DNA of 64,000 nt from Sycobia sp. Sy_11 (lineage: Eukaryota; Arthropoda; Insecta; Hymenoptera; Epichrysomallidae): contig JACCIC010000098.1 in assembly GCA_018907035.1 (NCBI GenBank), positions 1,504,501 through 1,568,500 of the forward strand, written 5' to 3'. The notes under the pieces were generated by a model that made no database searches, was not told where the DNA came from, and worked only from the letters and a program-made list of their open reading frames with translations. Numbering within the stretch: position 1 is the stretch's first letter; every line of letters starts with the position of its first letter. This document shows positions 48,303 to 62,057 of this stretch, piece after piece. The translations under genes and the position numbers were made by a program.

Positions 48303-48850
48303 CAAGACGGATGATAAAGATTTCGAGTTGCCACGGAGAACTGGCTTTCAGTCCGGGATTTTTCGATTCGCGCGCCCGGCAGGTATATATATGTAGAAGC
48401 CGGTTTTATTTTGCGAGAAATAACCCGAGTCCCTGTGGATATAATACGAGCCCGGCGCGCGGTCAAGGCCGCGCTAAGAGGGGGCAGAGCAAATAAAAGT
48501 AAAGCTGCATCGCCTCCCTTTGCGAATTTCTGGACATTACGGATGGGATTTCTTTCCAATGGCCGGCAGGCGTCGCGCGCGTTCGATTTGTTATGCAGGC
48601 ACGAGAGCGAGAAAATCGCCGTCTTCGTTTGTCCGTTCGTTTTTGTACTTTTATTATTCCCACCCCCCTCCCCCACCTGCCTCATTTTCCAACAACTTCT
48701 TGCTTGACAGCTCCCTTCGTTTTTACCGATGGTGATATTTCAATTTTAAACGGTTACCCGGCGCTCGACGGCAAGTCCGAGAGCGAGCGACGAACGACAA
48801 AGGATACGACCGACCTCTAAACAGCGAAGGATGCGCGCCGCGTTAGCTAC
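48180..48850. promoter_or_regulatory. CpG-rich island, promoter-like
   Basis: CpG-rich region with a (GT/CA)n run at 48266-48302. It lies upstream, in the minus direction, of the exon candidate at 48107-48168 and could hold its first exon and promoter. I could not find a signal-peptide exon with a matching phase-1 donor here. Confidence 0.25.
48266..48302. repeat. (CA)n/(CG) compound repeat
   Basis: CA array with CG steps on its left. Confidence 0.95.
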
Positions 48851-49897
48851 AGATTAGATAGAGCAGCTCAAGTCCCAGTACTCTAAAGGTTAAAAAAAAA
48901 AAAAAAATAAGAAAGAAAGTCATTGCCGACGATGAACCGACCCGCGCATCTTCAGAATTCAAGATGGCGCGGAGCTTATACGTCATCTAATATGCAAAAG
49001 AGTCGGCGAGACTACGAACTGCCGAAGTTCTAGGATTGTTCTGCGATGCTGGTATTACGCTTTTAAATTGTTCTGCATCGGAATCCAGACGACGGGAGAG
49101 TAATTTTTGTTTTTTTTTTCTCTGTTTTGTTTGTTTTGTTTTTTTACGAATAAATGCTTGGCTCGCCCGGTATTGTGTCAATCGTGATAAATTTTTAAAA
49201 AAAATATGAGCATTGTCCGACAGAGAATATTATCCGAAATTTCATCGAATTTCTCTCCGAACCCGTCTATCGACAGTTGACTGGAAAATAACGAATTTTC
49301 TCAATGTCGAAGAAAATTAACATTTGCTCTATTACGCCCGTCCGGTTTGGAAAATCATAATACGAGGAAACTAAAGACGTGGTCCTACGACAAGAAATTT
49401 TACCGATTAATCGACTTATACTTGAGCAAAGAGTTGAATAACTTAAGTATTCGTCATTTACTTTATAACATTATACGTACACGAAAAAAAAAAAAAAAAA
49501 ACGAACAGTCGAATGATCAGTACACGGCGTAACTATGTACTGTATATGTTGCAAAAGTAACTGCCTCGCAAAAAATTCAAACGAAACATCATTTGTTTTG
49601 AGTAAATTTTCCAGGGTGAACGGGGCAGTTTTAGAATTGTCCAAACGGCCTCGTGCGAAACTTCGCGGAATCTTCACACCCCAGACCAGGCGTACGCGCG
49701 CGGCAGACCGTGAAAAACGCGGGCGACCGCGCCGTATCGCGATTTATCGACGAGGAAATTAACATATGCCTAAGAAAGAAAAAAAAAACAAAAAAAGAGC
49801 TTTTCTCAATCGATTATCCCCCCCTCACCACCGCCGAGCTAATCTCATTAAATACGAAACTTAAAAATTCCGTAAATCGGTCGTAGTCGAGCTAATT

Positions 49898-49921
49898 CTC
49901 TCTCTCTCTCTCTCTCTCTCT
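49898..49921. repeat. (CT)n microsatellite
   Basis: Pure CT array, running into a short CTAT run. Confidence 0.95.
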
Positions 49922-50308
49922 GTCTATCTATCTATTTGCCGAATTATGCTAATTCAGGCGCGAGGATAACCGGCTCTAAGTAGATCGGAGCCGAGCCCGG
50001 TCGGACGGGGCGGCGAGCCGCGCGCGGGCTGCTTACGCAAACGTTTACACGCGTTACGCGCCGCGGTCGTAACATTTATGTCATCTTACGCTCCTTAGAA
50101 TATGTGTGTGTGTGTGTGTGCGCGCGCGCGCGTGTGTGTAAGTATGCATAGATTAGAAATCAATACCGAGGATGTTTGCGGATCGCTAGCGAAGAAAAAT
50201 ATTATTATTTAATCTACACCTTATATATTGACAACGATAACTCTGCGTGCTGCTTGTACACAAGACAAATATTCGTACATTATTATTATTAGTATCATTA
50301 TTATTATT

Positions 50309-50310
<2 letters not shown>

Positions 50311-50347
<37 letters not shown>
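50311..50347. repeat. (GTT)n microsatellite
   Basis: Twelve or so GTT units directly after an (ATT)n run at 50279-50310, giving a compound trinucleotide tract. Confidence 0.95.
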
Positions 50348-50348
<1 letters not shown>

Positions 50349-51633
50349 TGTTATTCTTAACATGAAAGGGTGGATTACATCATTCATCGCCCAACGTACG
50401 TGTATATCCATATCCGTGCCGTCGTCGCAAGACCGGCGGTGATGCGCGCAGGAGGTTGGACACGCGATCGAAAATAATGCTGCCCGAGTATAATTATATT
50501 GTCCGAGTCTATTTATTCATTTCGAAAGACGTTTGTGAATATAAGATTCTGATATTGTATGAGCGCAACGCTTCATACAACTTCTGCTAGCTAACAATTT
50601 CACCGGTTTTATTTGATGCTCTTCAAATTAGGATAATTTTTATTTGGAAAATTTTTTTAATAATTATATGATTTAAAATAATCTGAATAATTTTTGTTGG
50701 TATTTTTATTTTTATTTTTATTTGGTTGATATTATTGTTGTTCCTGCTGCTGTTGTTGATGTAGTTGTTTCTCTGATGGCGATTACACAACTTGTTTTAA
50801 ATAGATTATAGGTGCACGTGACACTTTTTAATAAATACTTCGACGCTATGTGTCATTTTGTTATTTTGATTAAAAATTTTCCAATTGAATCGAAAAGCCA
50901 AGCGTAAAATTCGTATAAGCACGTTGTAAAATTATGTTGACTTGTTGTCGAAAAATTGCCCATTAATCAGGATCGATGCGATGAATGTTCGGGATTTTAA
51001 TTGTTAAATATTACAAAAAATAATTCGTCGAATCCCTTCGCGGGCGAACGATGGGAATGTTTTTGAAATAGCCAGCGTAAAATTCGATTTTACACTTGTA
51101 TATTTATAGATATGCGAGAATTTTTCTAAACAGTCCGCTTAAAATTTGGCTTCTCATCGCGTGCCGATAATATACGCCCACACACTATAAATTTGATATA
51201 TGCCATTTCAAAGAGTAGTATTTTATTTTACAAATATACGAGATGTAAAATTACATTTTATACACTTACTGTGGGAAGAAAAGCAAGGCTATTTTGTACC
51301 CTTGTATACTGGAGCGTCAACGGTTCACATTTTACACCCCCCGTTGCACGATATACGATTTTCCCTTGCGGCTGATAAAATAATAAAAATCATTAAAAAA
51401 TTATACCCGTTTACCGACTGACTGACGAGACTATTCTACTACGCACTCTATGTCTGAAATTAGTTGCAACGATCGGTCCAATATACCATATCGGAAAATC
51501 ACTCATACATATTAAATCCAATCAGCGTCCGAGACGCGCAATGCAACGTATTTTCCCGAATCAATATTAAAAAACGCCAAACGTTTTCAATATCTTCGTC
51601 GACGTGGCTTCCCGGATGCATTTCATTTTTCCA

Positions 51634-51636
<3 letters not shown>

Positions 51637-51678
<42 letters not shown>
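51637..51678. repeat. (AT)n microsatellite
   Basis: Pure AT array, followed by a purine-rich, G-rich stretch (51735-51800). Confidence 0.97.
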
Positions 51679-51679
<1 letters not shown>

Positions 51680-52640
51680 CACGGAAATATAGGAAAGGAA
51701 GTAGGATAAAAGAACAATAAGTAAAGAAAAGTGTACGGGTGGTGGGCGAGGGGGGGGGGGAAGAAGAAACGGCAAAAGAAGCGAAAATGAAAGAAAAACA
51801 GACCGATCCCGTCGGGAAATTTATCGAGGGTAAAGTTTTCCCGACTTCTTCTTCACATCCACGCATCCCCCTCCCCGCCCGGCCACCCAGTCTTGCCCGG
51901 CAAGTTGTTCCAGAATTTCTCCCCCTCCCCTCCCATCCGTTTTACCGATACTCCACTCTCGCGCGTCTTCTCCTCCAACTCAGGTGCGCGCGCTGTATTG
52001 CATAGACAAAAAAAGTACGGTGAAACCCATCCCAGACTTTTCTCGCCACCACCCCGGCAACCCCCCCCCCCGCCAGCGTCAGTACCGGCGGTTTCGATAA
52101 GAAATTATCGCGAGCGGACGAATTATAGAAAAAGAGAAGAAAAAAACAAGTGCAATCACGATTGGATCGGCGAGAACGCGATAGTAAACCAATTATTATA
52201 TAGGAAAAGGATTATTCTTATCGATAAATCATCTTAATACATTCTGATACATTCGTTAGGATTATATATGTATTACATATTGTCGTTAAGAAGCGACTGA
52301 TATATATATATTAAAATTTCCGATAATAACACAGTGACAGCAAACTCCATTCCTCGCAGATTTTCACGCGACCGGGGGAGGAAGATTATATTGGAGTGCG
52401 TCAGTACTTACGTATTTGAAGTTCAACAGTGCGCGCGGAGTACGCCACACGTACACGCGGCTGCGATGCGCGCCATAATTAATTTATATTCCGCTCGGCG
52501 TGTCGTTAAATAAAGTCTCGCCTCGATTGAAATTACCGTCGAGTAAGAATTCGGCGACGATTTAATTAGTTTTAAAGCGCCGAGGCACAGTGTAGAGAGT
52601 TTTACGTATCGCGTGACGATCGGACGAATCGTGAAGCCAA

Positions 52641-52652
52641 TATATATAGGTA

Positions 52653-52700
<48 letters not shown>
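52641..52700. repeat. (AT)n microsatellite
   Basis: AT array bounded on both sides by ATATAGG-type units. Confidence 0.97.
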
Positions 52701-52702
<2 letters not shown>

Positions 52703-55700
52703 CATATATATATAGGCATATATAAATGAAAGCGTGACAGAGAAACTCGAAAAATATCTTCATCCGTTCCTTCATTTCGAGTCCGCAGTTCCCTGTAGAA
52801 TAGATCGATTGGCTGCTGCGCCTTCTTTCGAGTACACTTCGCCTCTCAGCCTATAGCTCGGAAATTGAACAACAGGGAAAAACACGATGTAACTTCAGCC
52901 AATAATGGATGTTTGAGAAAATTGCTATTTTGTGTATACATGAAAAACCGCTGGTTGAATTAGAATTTCAGAAATGTTTATACGATATAAATAATTATTA
53001 TACATCACATATTTTATATTCTGTGTTTCACATTGTGTATACGAAAAATCTACACGTCGTCATATAAATAGTACATTGCCTGGAGTCTGCGTAAAATACA
53101 TTTACTCTCTCATGCATCCGAGCCCGAGGATCACGTCGATCATGCAACAGCGAATACCATTTCAACGCTATAGTCGTAAAGCGGGCCAAAATGCTTGGAC
53201 GCGAATCGCGTGCGTAAAATTGCACTTTGCGCTAAGATGCGTTGCTCATTCGCCCTCGATTACGGTTAACTATTACTACTGCTGCTACGTCCGAAAATTT
53301 GCTAATGCGTGCGCCTCGATTGGATGTATTTGTGCCTTTTAATAATGTAAAAAATTTCGACGATTCGATTGGCCAGTACAACGAGATGTAATGATGGTAT
53401 TCTCGTGCCAGGACCGAGTGCGAGCTTCGTGAGTTCCGGTGCCTAGAACGAATCTCGAACTGAAATAACGGAGAAAATTCGCCCTTCATTATTTACACCG
53501 CCGTCTATCCAACTGCTCGAAACTCGATAAATCGGTAATGGACCGTCATAAATTTCAATCTTTTTTTTTCTTTTTTTTTGTTTTCATATACGTATTATGT
53601 AACTTTCTCACACGTCCGCGCGATGGCTTTTCTTCGGCTACGGCTTATACGCGCGCGCGCGCGCACTTTGCGAGGGCCTCCTCTGGAACTTTGTTGCGTA
53701 ACTCCATTATAGACTGTCGTCGGCTAGGGGAAACGGGGAGGAAATATTGGAAAAAGTATAAAAAAAGAAAAAAAAAACAAAACACGCGCTTGTTATTTCA
53801 TCCCGAAACTAAGATTTTTGAGATAATGCACGTTATGGGATTTGAAGTGACTCGTAATGAATAGTCGATGCGAAGGCTCAAGTTTAATAATCCAAATTCG
53901 TTGAGAGAGAGAGAGAGAGAGTCGTACACATCGGCTCTACGCGATCTAACATCGCGCATAGGCCTCAATCGCTTGTGCAAAAGTTGTATTATGAAATTTT
54001 CTGAAAACGCGTAAGCACGCGCGGACGCCCGCCTTACGGACGGAATACGATTTGATGAAGACAATCTGCGCAAAGAATTTTATGCGAGCGTATTATATTT
54101 ATATCGTATACGGATATATACGCAGGGTTTCGTAGCGGACGAGAGAGAGATTGAGAGAGCGAGAGACGGGGAGGGGGGGGTGGAAGAGCTGAATAATGCG
54201 AATATTATGAAAGACCCGGGGATTTATTCGAGAATTATTAAAATGCGCATGGTTTCTCGGACGCGATGAAATTTTTAAAAGAAAACCTCCCTTCTCTTTC
54301 TTGCTTATGCAATATATATATATATATGTATGTATGTGTATGCATTTATGTATCGACAGTTCTCTGTGAAATCGATAGGAAATTTCTTAAACCAATCCGA
54401 AAAATTGGTAAAGAATATATTTTACAGGATAATAAATTTTTCATTAAATTTTTCATCAGTTTCCATGGTTTTTCAAGAGGATCGAAGTAGATGAATTCGG
54501 CAAATAATGTCATGATTTATCTAATTCCGTTGCTTTCTATAACTTCCAGATTTTAGTTTGAACTACAGTAATTTCATATGGTTTTTGTATAAACTTTCGT
54601 TATCTTTTCAATAAAAATACTTTCAAAGTCAAATGCGTGTTTATATTGTCTGTATTTTATGAGCCGTATTAATCTTAACTTTATTAAAAGCCAGAATTCA
54701 TTGCTAACTCAAAATAGCAAAAACATGATAGAGATAACTTTTTATACTGTAAAAACAATTCGAAAGTGCCAGAATGATCCTCAACTTGTATCATAGAGAT
54801 AATAATCAATATATAGTTAAAAATCATCCTGTTTATTTTTAACGGGCAAACTTTGGACGTATTTGCATAGTATTAACATTGCAAAAAGTCAAGTCTACGT
54901 CAGTGCTGAAAAACGAAACATAAAGTTGCATTTGACCAAATTTGAGCCACCTTTAACCTCATAAAAGTTGATGGACATAATCTTTAAAAAAAAAATCCTG
55001 TAGTCCTCGGGCAGTTTCTCGTTTCGGCGAGCATCGTCCATACGTAGATCATCGAATAACAACAAGCGGCTCTTGGAGACACAACCTGAATTTTTTTCCA
55101 ATCGAGCAAACGATAGCTCGATTTCAAATAGCATTATATTTAAGCATAAAATTATGGAAAATTTTAATCAAGCCTGGGCTTCGTTCCAGCAGACGCGCCA
55201 AACCTTCATAAGGACCTTTTGAAAACTCTTATTATAACGTTCGGTTATGAAATTTTTTGAAACTTTCCCGTTTCCCGTAGGCCTGACGAATCTAATTTTA
55301 CAGTATTTTGAAACATAGGTAATTAAAGGACATGTTTAACGAAAATCTTCAATAATGTAATATTTACGGTTCTTACTCAATCGGTACAACAGAGCATCGA
55401 TCTTGGTATGCCCTTGATACCGAAGAATTTCCTTACAGACCTAACATTAAGATAAATCTTCTTTTTTTCTCGTCTAATTTACTAGAACAAGTATAAATAA
55501 TGTGTTTTTTTTTTTTTTTTTGATTAATTTTTACAGTCTGTTAACAAAGCGCGTTAATAATCCCTACGAATTATTTATACACGATAATGGCCCGTATTCG
55601 GAATGGAGGAGGATAGATATGTAGGATTTATCTCGATGCCTGTATAGCGATAATAGCGCCGTCGATAATTACGGCTATATTTATAAATTCTCTCACAAAA

Positions 55701-57127
55701 CCCGTAACCCCCTCGCCAGGCAATTTCGAGGATCCGAACAAAAAATGCATCGTCATTCGCCATCAAATCCCTCGCGTTCCGTCCGTGAAAATGAATTTTT
55801 CACGCGTATTACACTAATGCTTTTTTCTCTCTCTCTCTCTCTCTCTCCTCTTTCCTCGCTCTGACGCGACGCTCTGTCGAATTCATCGTTCCAAGCTGGT
55901 TTTTTTTTTTATTGAGTCTGTGCGCCGCTTGCTTTGTTTTTTCGTCGAAGTACACGTCAGGTGGAAAATTTTTCGAGGAACTCGATACAGAAGTGCGTAT
56001 TGGACGCCTGTGTCGGTGACGATATTGAGCCTGTGCCACTTGTAATCTGTCTGAATAATGAAATTTGTAATTATTCTGTATATAAGGAGGCGAATGGACG
56101 TTTGCTAAACGGTCACAGGAGTGCCTCAAATGTAATTATATAAATAATCTGGGCTGTACTTACCGAATCGTTTTATTCGACAAAATACGTTGAAAATAAT
56201 TGCAAACAACGTTATTATACCAGGGAAGCATTATTTTGTTCGCACGGAAGTGAAAGAATAGGGAGGATAGAAATTTTTCGTAACGATACGAATATTAATA
56301 AACTGTTTTAAACGTTAAAGTTTTTACCGTAATGTACGAACACTGAGCAAAAAATTTTACGTAAATTGACATAAATATTTATTCGAATCGTCCGAACCGA
56401 ATGGTTTACATATAAGTTAATAAAACATTGACAGAAATCAAATAAAATTCTCTGGTATTGGGTAATATTTTCTTAATGTTCACAGAATATTTATTCGGTA
56501 GTATGTAAATAATTGTTTATTTCAATTTACAAAATTTTCGTTCAATTTCATGTTGTAAAACACAATTTATTTATGAATTAAAAAAATTTGAATGCTATTT
56601 TTGCACTTTTTTTACAATTGATCATATATAGTAAATATCTTTCCTAAAGAAATATAATGAATTCTTGTATTAGAGATCAATCATGATTATGTATATATTT
56701 AGTTATTTCGAAAAAATGCATGTTACAAATAAGATAAAGTTTTTTTTTTGTACTTCTATGGAAATAATAATTTCAACCGCGGGGGACAAAACAAATAAGA
56801 CTTTGTCTTTCTTGCAGTCCGTCCGTATCGTTTTCGTCACTAACTCTTGCTATAACGATTCTATATAGAATGTAAGAAAAATCAATATTTGTAAACCTCA
56901 TATGCCTAAAGTGGCTCCTGCCTGAGTCCATAAAAATCAATCATGGATCGGTGAATTCCCGCACCGTCGCTTCGGCGAAGGTTCTCTCTTAACTTCATTA
57001 ACGTTTATATTACCTCATTACTTAACCGCGTCTATCCAACCTTAATTTATACCTCTCGCGTCGTATATCTAACGCTCTGTGCGCTCAGCATTATATATAT
57101 AGTTCGTTCGTTAAATTTTTGATACCA

Positions 57128-57130
<3 letters not shown>

Positions 57131-57165
<35 letters not shown>
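57131..57165. repeat. (CT)n microsatellite
   Basis: Pure CT array 100 bases upstream of a long AT array. Confidence 0.95.
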
Positions 57166-57169
<4 letters not shown>

Positions 57170-57257
57170 AATATCACGGTTATATTGCCTTTAATACTTC
57201 AAACCTCTTTACTCGTTATAATACGAGAGAATTTCACAATATCGTCGTCAAGCGCAT

Positions 57258-57261
<4 letters not shown>

Positions 57262-57324
<63 letters not shown>
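57262..57324. repeat. (AT)n microsatellite, longest pure AT run
   Basis: About 31 uninterrupted AT units, the longest in the window. Confidence 0.97.
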
Positions 57325-57327
<3 letters not shown>

Positions 57328-57411
57328 TGAGAAAATGAAAACTCATCCCGTTGATAATTCAGTCGTGATCAAATCGACAACTGGTTTTAGGATATTAAAC
57401 GCATATATTAT

Positions 57412-57414
<3 letters not shown>

Positions 57415-57464
<50 letters not shown>
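57415..57464. repeat. (AT)n microsatellite
   Basis: Second AT array 90 bases after the previous one. Confidence 0.97.
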
Positions 57465-57467
<3 letters not shown>

Positions 57468-58486
57468 TTATATAAAGAATTAACAATTGTTTAAGCTTGA
57501 TTCAGGTGGAACTATAAGCATTGGAAAAAGAGAAGCGTGCACGAAATATTTGGAATTTTTATCAAATAAATGCGCGTTTCTCTGGAAACGTGACGATTTT
57601 TTACAATATTGGATGATAATCACGAATAACCTTTACCGATTACCGATCCCGTAGTTCTTCTATATCTTTTGCTTTATAAATAAGCAACAGTTTATTGTTA
57701 GACCCAATATATAAGCATCCAAGTAAATAACAATATTCGACTGAAGATTATGTTTTATCAGGCCAAAAGATCGTTTGTAAATAATGCGGCTTAAGCCAAA
57801 TTTACGAATATCCGAAAAATCAATTCGCACGATAAAAATGCATTACTGTAAGCTCGGTGTTTTTCTATTCCTCCAAGCCAATGAGATTGGCTAACGTTAA
57901 CATTGTCAACGCTTTCGCGAATTTCTTCCATTACCTGGCTTTGACCACGACCTGTATTACTCATACGCGCGCGTATGAGATTAATTTGATCTTCATTTCG
58001 CCGGTGTAAATCGGTGAAAATTTCACCGTTTCAGTTCCGAGGGGCCACGGAACCGTCGTTATCGCATGCGCGATGAAACGCATGCATCTAAAATTAGCAA
58101 ACGTTTCGGAAGGCAGGATCACGTGCCTTCGGAACGTTGACATATATAATTCATATTAAGATACGACTTACCCCAAGCATCGCGTGCAAGTACGATCCTG
58201 TTTATTCAATTTTTACTTCCGTAACTTGGCTTCCTGTATATATAAGCTTTACCTTTTGACCCATATAGCTCGTGAATTTTTCAAATTTCAACTGCGAATG
58301 ATTATTGCTCGTGCCTCTCTCTATCTCTCTTTCTTTCTCTCTCGCTCTATTCAGTAAATAAATTTTGAAATGGGATTTATTGCGACTGCTGTTTATTTTT
58401 GATGCTCAAAATTTGTATTACATAGAATGATATGATGTATGAAATATAATTTTCATTTCGATAAATAATCGAGAAAAATACCTGAT

Positions 58487-58490
<4 letters not shown>

Positions 58491-58525
<35 letters not shown>

Positions 58526-58535
58526 GTGTGTGTAT
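58491..58535. repeat. Compound (GA)n/(GT)n microsatellite
   Basis: Fifteen or so GA units followed by a short GT run. Confidence 0.95.
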
Positions 58536-61500
58536 ATTTGTTTAGTTAAAAGAAAAACACGGAAGTTCGAAGCAGTGAAAACCATCTGCAATGAACTAAA
58601 TGCGAATCTGTAATCAAACGAATTTAAATGTAATTTCTCCGTCATTAAGATAGACATGTGAACAAGAAAAAAATCCATGAAAATAATTATTGACAGTTAA
58701 ACTGACTTATAAAAACAATGAGAATATTACTCGTATCTGTGCACGCGGTCTTATTTACATTCAAAATATTACAGAATTCAAATTACCGCTGAAATTGCGA
58801 ATGACACAAACGTGAAACATTCTACTATTGTATAAGTTGAAACTTTTGACACGCGAAAAGTCTCATCTCGATCGTAATCTAGTGAGTATTTGATAAGTAT
58901 TTTAAAATACACAAATTCTACGAGCACTGCGGATAGCCTCGGGCCAGACATTACCTTTTTTTATTAAGATTTTATTACAATTTTAAATTTCTTCCTAAAA
59001 ATTTTCGTAATTATATTTGAAACATTTCAGAAGTTTAAGGATCATAAAATTTTATTAAGTTTTGAAAAATGTTCGAATCGTTATTGAAGCAGAGTATTTT
59101 TTAAATTTCTTGCCTTGTTCCGTACATTAAAGTCAATTATAATTTATTTGATATTTTGAAAATCATTGCCATCAAGCTCGTCGGGGCGTCAAACAAATAA
59201 ATACACATGAACCATTTAATTAACTAAAAATAGAGCGTGAAAAATGTTTATTATAGATTCTACGATCAAGGCAATTTACGAAAATCAATACACCGATTTA
59301 CGATTTTTACATTGTACGCTTATCGCTGCAAGTCGATAGATCTATAAAGCATAAAAAATGGCAATGTAGATGGCCTACCGGCTCCAGCACTACAGTCACC
59401 TGTGCTCACCTCGTTGCGCAATATTTATAGGGAGCACTTAATAAACAAAAATAAGCAAGAAATAAAAATGAAAAAAATCGTCGCCGGATTTTTCATCGAT
59501 AGAAGTCCAGAGTCGAATACCGCGTGCTGACCTTTTTTATCCGTATGAAAAATATATATAACAAGTAAATAATAAAAAAGGACAAAAAAATACGTGCTTC
59601 GTTTCCTTCGTATAGCTCGATTTTCGTACATTCAATCGCGAATTCGAATTACATTTGAACATTTGAACACGACTGTCGAAAAAGTTGTCTAAAAATATTT
59701 CGAGAAAGGTATCAATTTGTATATATATATATACATACGAGGATACGCATATTCGGTGAATTTGGTCAATTACTGAGCAATCGGACGCCCGGCTTTGTAT
59801 CTCTACCTCCGACAATGGTAAAGTATTTTTGCACACCCCGTATACCTGCGATATCTGCTCTCGTGTGAAAAATTTTTATAAAAAAAAAAAAAAGTGCTTG
59901 CACAAAAAACTCCCCCGGTCGAACATTGAATAACATCGAAATCGTAAATTGAAAAGTTGCGCTACTACTACTCGCTTCGAGAACGCCGACGACAACAACA
60001 ACAAAAAAAAAAAAAAAAACAAAAAATAAAGTATATTTTCCGCGCGCATATGCATACATAAGCAGAGGAAAGAGAATCCAAGCAGATTGTCGCGCCATCA
60101 AAATATTTTGCTAGATGATCCATGCTATATTCCTAATCCAATATAAACATCCCGCCGATAGAAAAACAAAAGTCGAATGATAAAGCTCCCCTCATGCTCG
60201 GGGACGGGGAGCGAGAAAGAGACGAAATTCATCTACGCCCGTTAGAACGAATGTTCGGTGTTCGCCGAAAGTTTTTTATCATCGACCTTGCGCATTAACA
60301 TAAAGTGACAATAGCGACGCGCGCGACGATAGGATGACGACATCGGGGCAAAAATTTTTTATCTATAATTCCTACAACGCGAAAATTATGCCGTTGAAAG
60401 GAATTTTTCGGTAAATCCGCGGTGGTGTCGATAGCGGGATGTTCATTAAACTGGCAAAAAATAGTATAGAATTGATTAATTGGAGCGTAAGTATCCGAAA
60501 GCTGCTCTGATTCGTTGCGAAAAGTTATTGCAATTGATTATCGGCGTATTGTTCGTGGTGTGTACTTTTTTCTCTCTCAAGAATACAGCATTTACTATTA
60601 AAAATAACACGATCTTCGGTGCAATTTTCTTAATAAAAACTGCAAAGGCATTAAAAAAAAATTCCGGGTACATGTTTACTTTATTACATTGAGTAAAGAT
60701 TTACCAGGGAATTTTTTGAAGTCTCAAGTACAAATAAAAGTCCCTCGCAATTCTCTTCAATTTCAGCGGTTATACGAATGATCGAGCAGACACGTAAGCG
60801 TACGAAGAAAAAATTGTTACTTTTTATATTTAAAAGTCAGACTGTAGGTGAATCGATCGACCCCAGTACAAATAAGATGTTATTCGCGACGTCTCTGCGT
60901 CCTCTCTTAATTATATCTTCTGCGCCTGATACAACACAACTATGTAGATAATCCGAACGTAGACCTGGCGCGAGATTAGAAATTCCTAAGCAACAAAAAA
61001 AAAAAAAATTCTTTTCAATCTCGGACAAAAAAAAAGAATCTCGATTCGATAAAATGACATTCCTACGAGTTTCGTAAATCAGATACATTAGAGAGGCTGG
61101 AAAAAAAGTGTAAAAGTGCCTGTTGTCCAGCAATTATTTTCATCGATTGAGAAAGTATCTTCTCATATGAAGGAAGTATTTTCTCGATGCAAGAAGAATC
61201 CGCTTCAATCAAATCACGTCTTCTTAAACCTATCGAATATTTTCTTAATTTTCAGCAAATGATTTTCTTGGTACGAAACAAGAAAATCTTTACTTCATAT
61301 CCAGAAAAAATGTTTTTTAAGCGTATATTAACGCAATGATGAAAATTATGTACGAGTGCTAGCCTACTATATATACATATACGAAATATACGAAAAAAAA
61401 TATACGGAAAAAAGCTGCATCTCGAATTCTGTTTTCGTACACACCAAAGCATCATATAGATATATATTATTCGACTTATTCGAAACCGGCGTGTCATCGA

Positions 61501-61579
61501 TTTCTTCCGACAGTCCCCGCTTACGTTTCAATACAGGGACGGGCAAAAAAACTAGTAATAGTTATTATCGAGAGATAAT

Positions 61580-61582
<3 letters not shown>

Positions 61583-61619
<37 letters not shown>
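61583..61619. repeat. (GA)n microsatellite
   Basis: About 18 uninterrupted GA units. Confidence 0.95.
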
Positions 61620-61621
<2 letters not shown>

Positions 61622-62057
61622 AAAAAAGTAGGTGTAAAAAGTATGAAGAATGGCTCGATGGACAAACACGCGTCGGGCGCGAGAGGAAACACGCTCAGCT
61701 CGCCGTATGTATTATAACGAGAGTATTTTCGTTGTTTTTATCACCGTACGCGTTCTTTTTGTAAACTTTTTTTTTTCTGTTAATTTTATGCAATTTCAAT
61801 AATTATTTATTATACCGCACGAATCACGGCTCGAATTACGACCTTAGTATTTAAATTAAATCTGCTTTGTCCTTGATATTTTTTTTTTTTTTTTTTTTTG
61901 GTGTTCTTCAGAGAGATCTAAGAGCAAGATTATGACCGGTCGGAAGAGCCGCGCAAGAAATATACATTATGCATCTCAATAATTATTCGGATGATGAATG
62001 ATGATGATACGAAACAGCTTAATAATTTTCCATTGATCTTTTATTAATTTTAAATCT

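Larger units (their letters stand above)
48860..57110. other. Mixed non-coding stretch with CpG-rich patches
   Basis: CpG-rich patches at 49700-50480, 51830-52240 and 53600-54170 alternate with AT-rich DNA. Many T- and A-runs, a (GTT)n array and two (AT)n arrays are present. A GTAAGTA donor-like site on the minus strand lies at 56161-56155. No ORF here has a recognisable domain. Confidence 0.4.
57470..62057. other. AT-rich stretch without recognised genes
   Basis: No exon recognised. Two (GA)n arrays and several A- or T-runs are present. Short complex patches (58000-58140, 60180-60480) carry no motif that I can name. Confidence 0.4.

Noticed and set aside
48053..48685. 210-codon minus-strand frame
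   Set aside because: It runs through a (CA)n repeat and CpG-rich sequence and is broken by good splice sites. Only the 62-nt segment at its end looks exon-like.
55380..55445. tRNA-like stretch (CTCAATCGGTACAA, then AGAGCATCGATCTT)
   Set aside because: It recalls a D-arm and part of an anticodon stem, but there is no acceptor stem or T-loop and an extra insertion breaks the D-arm.
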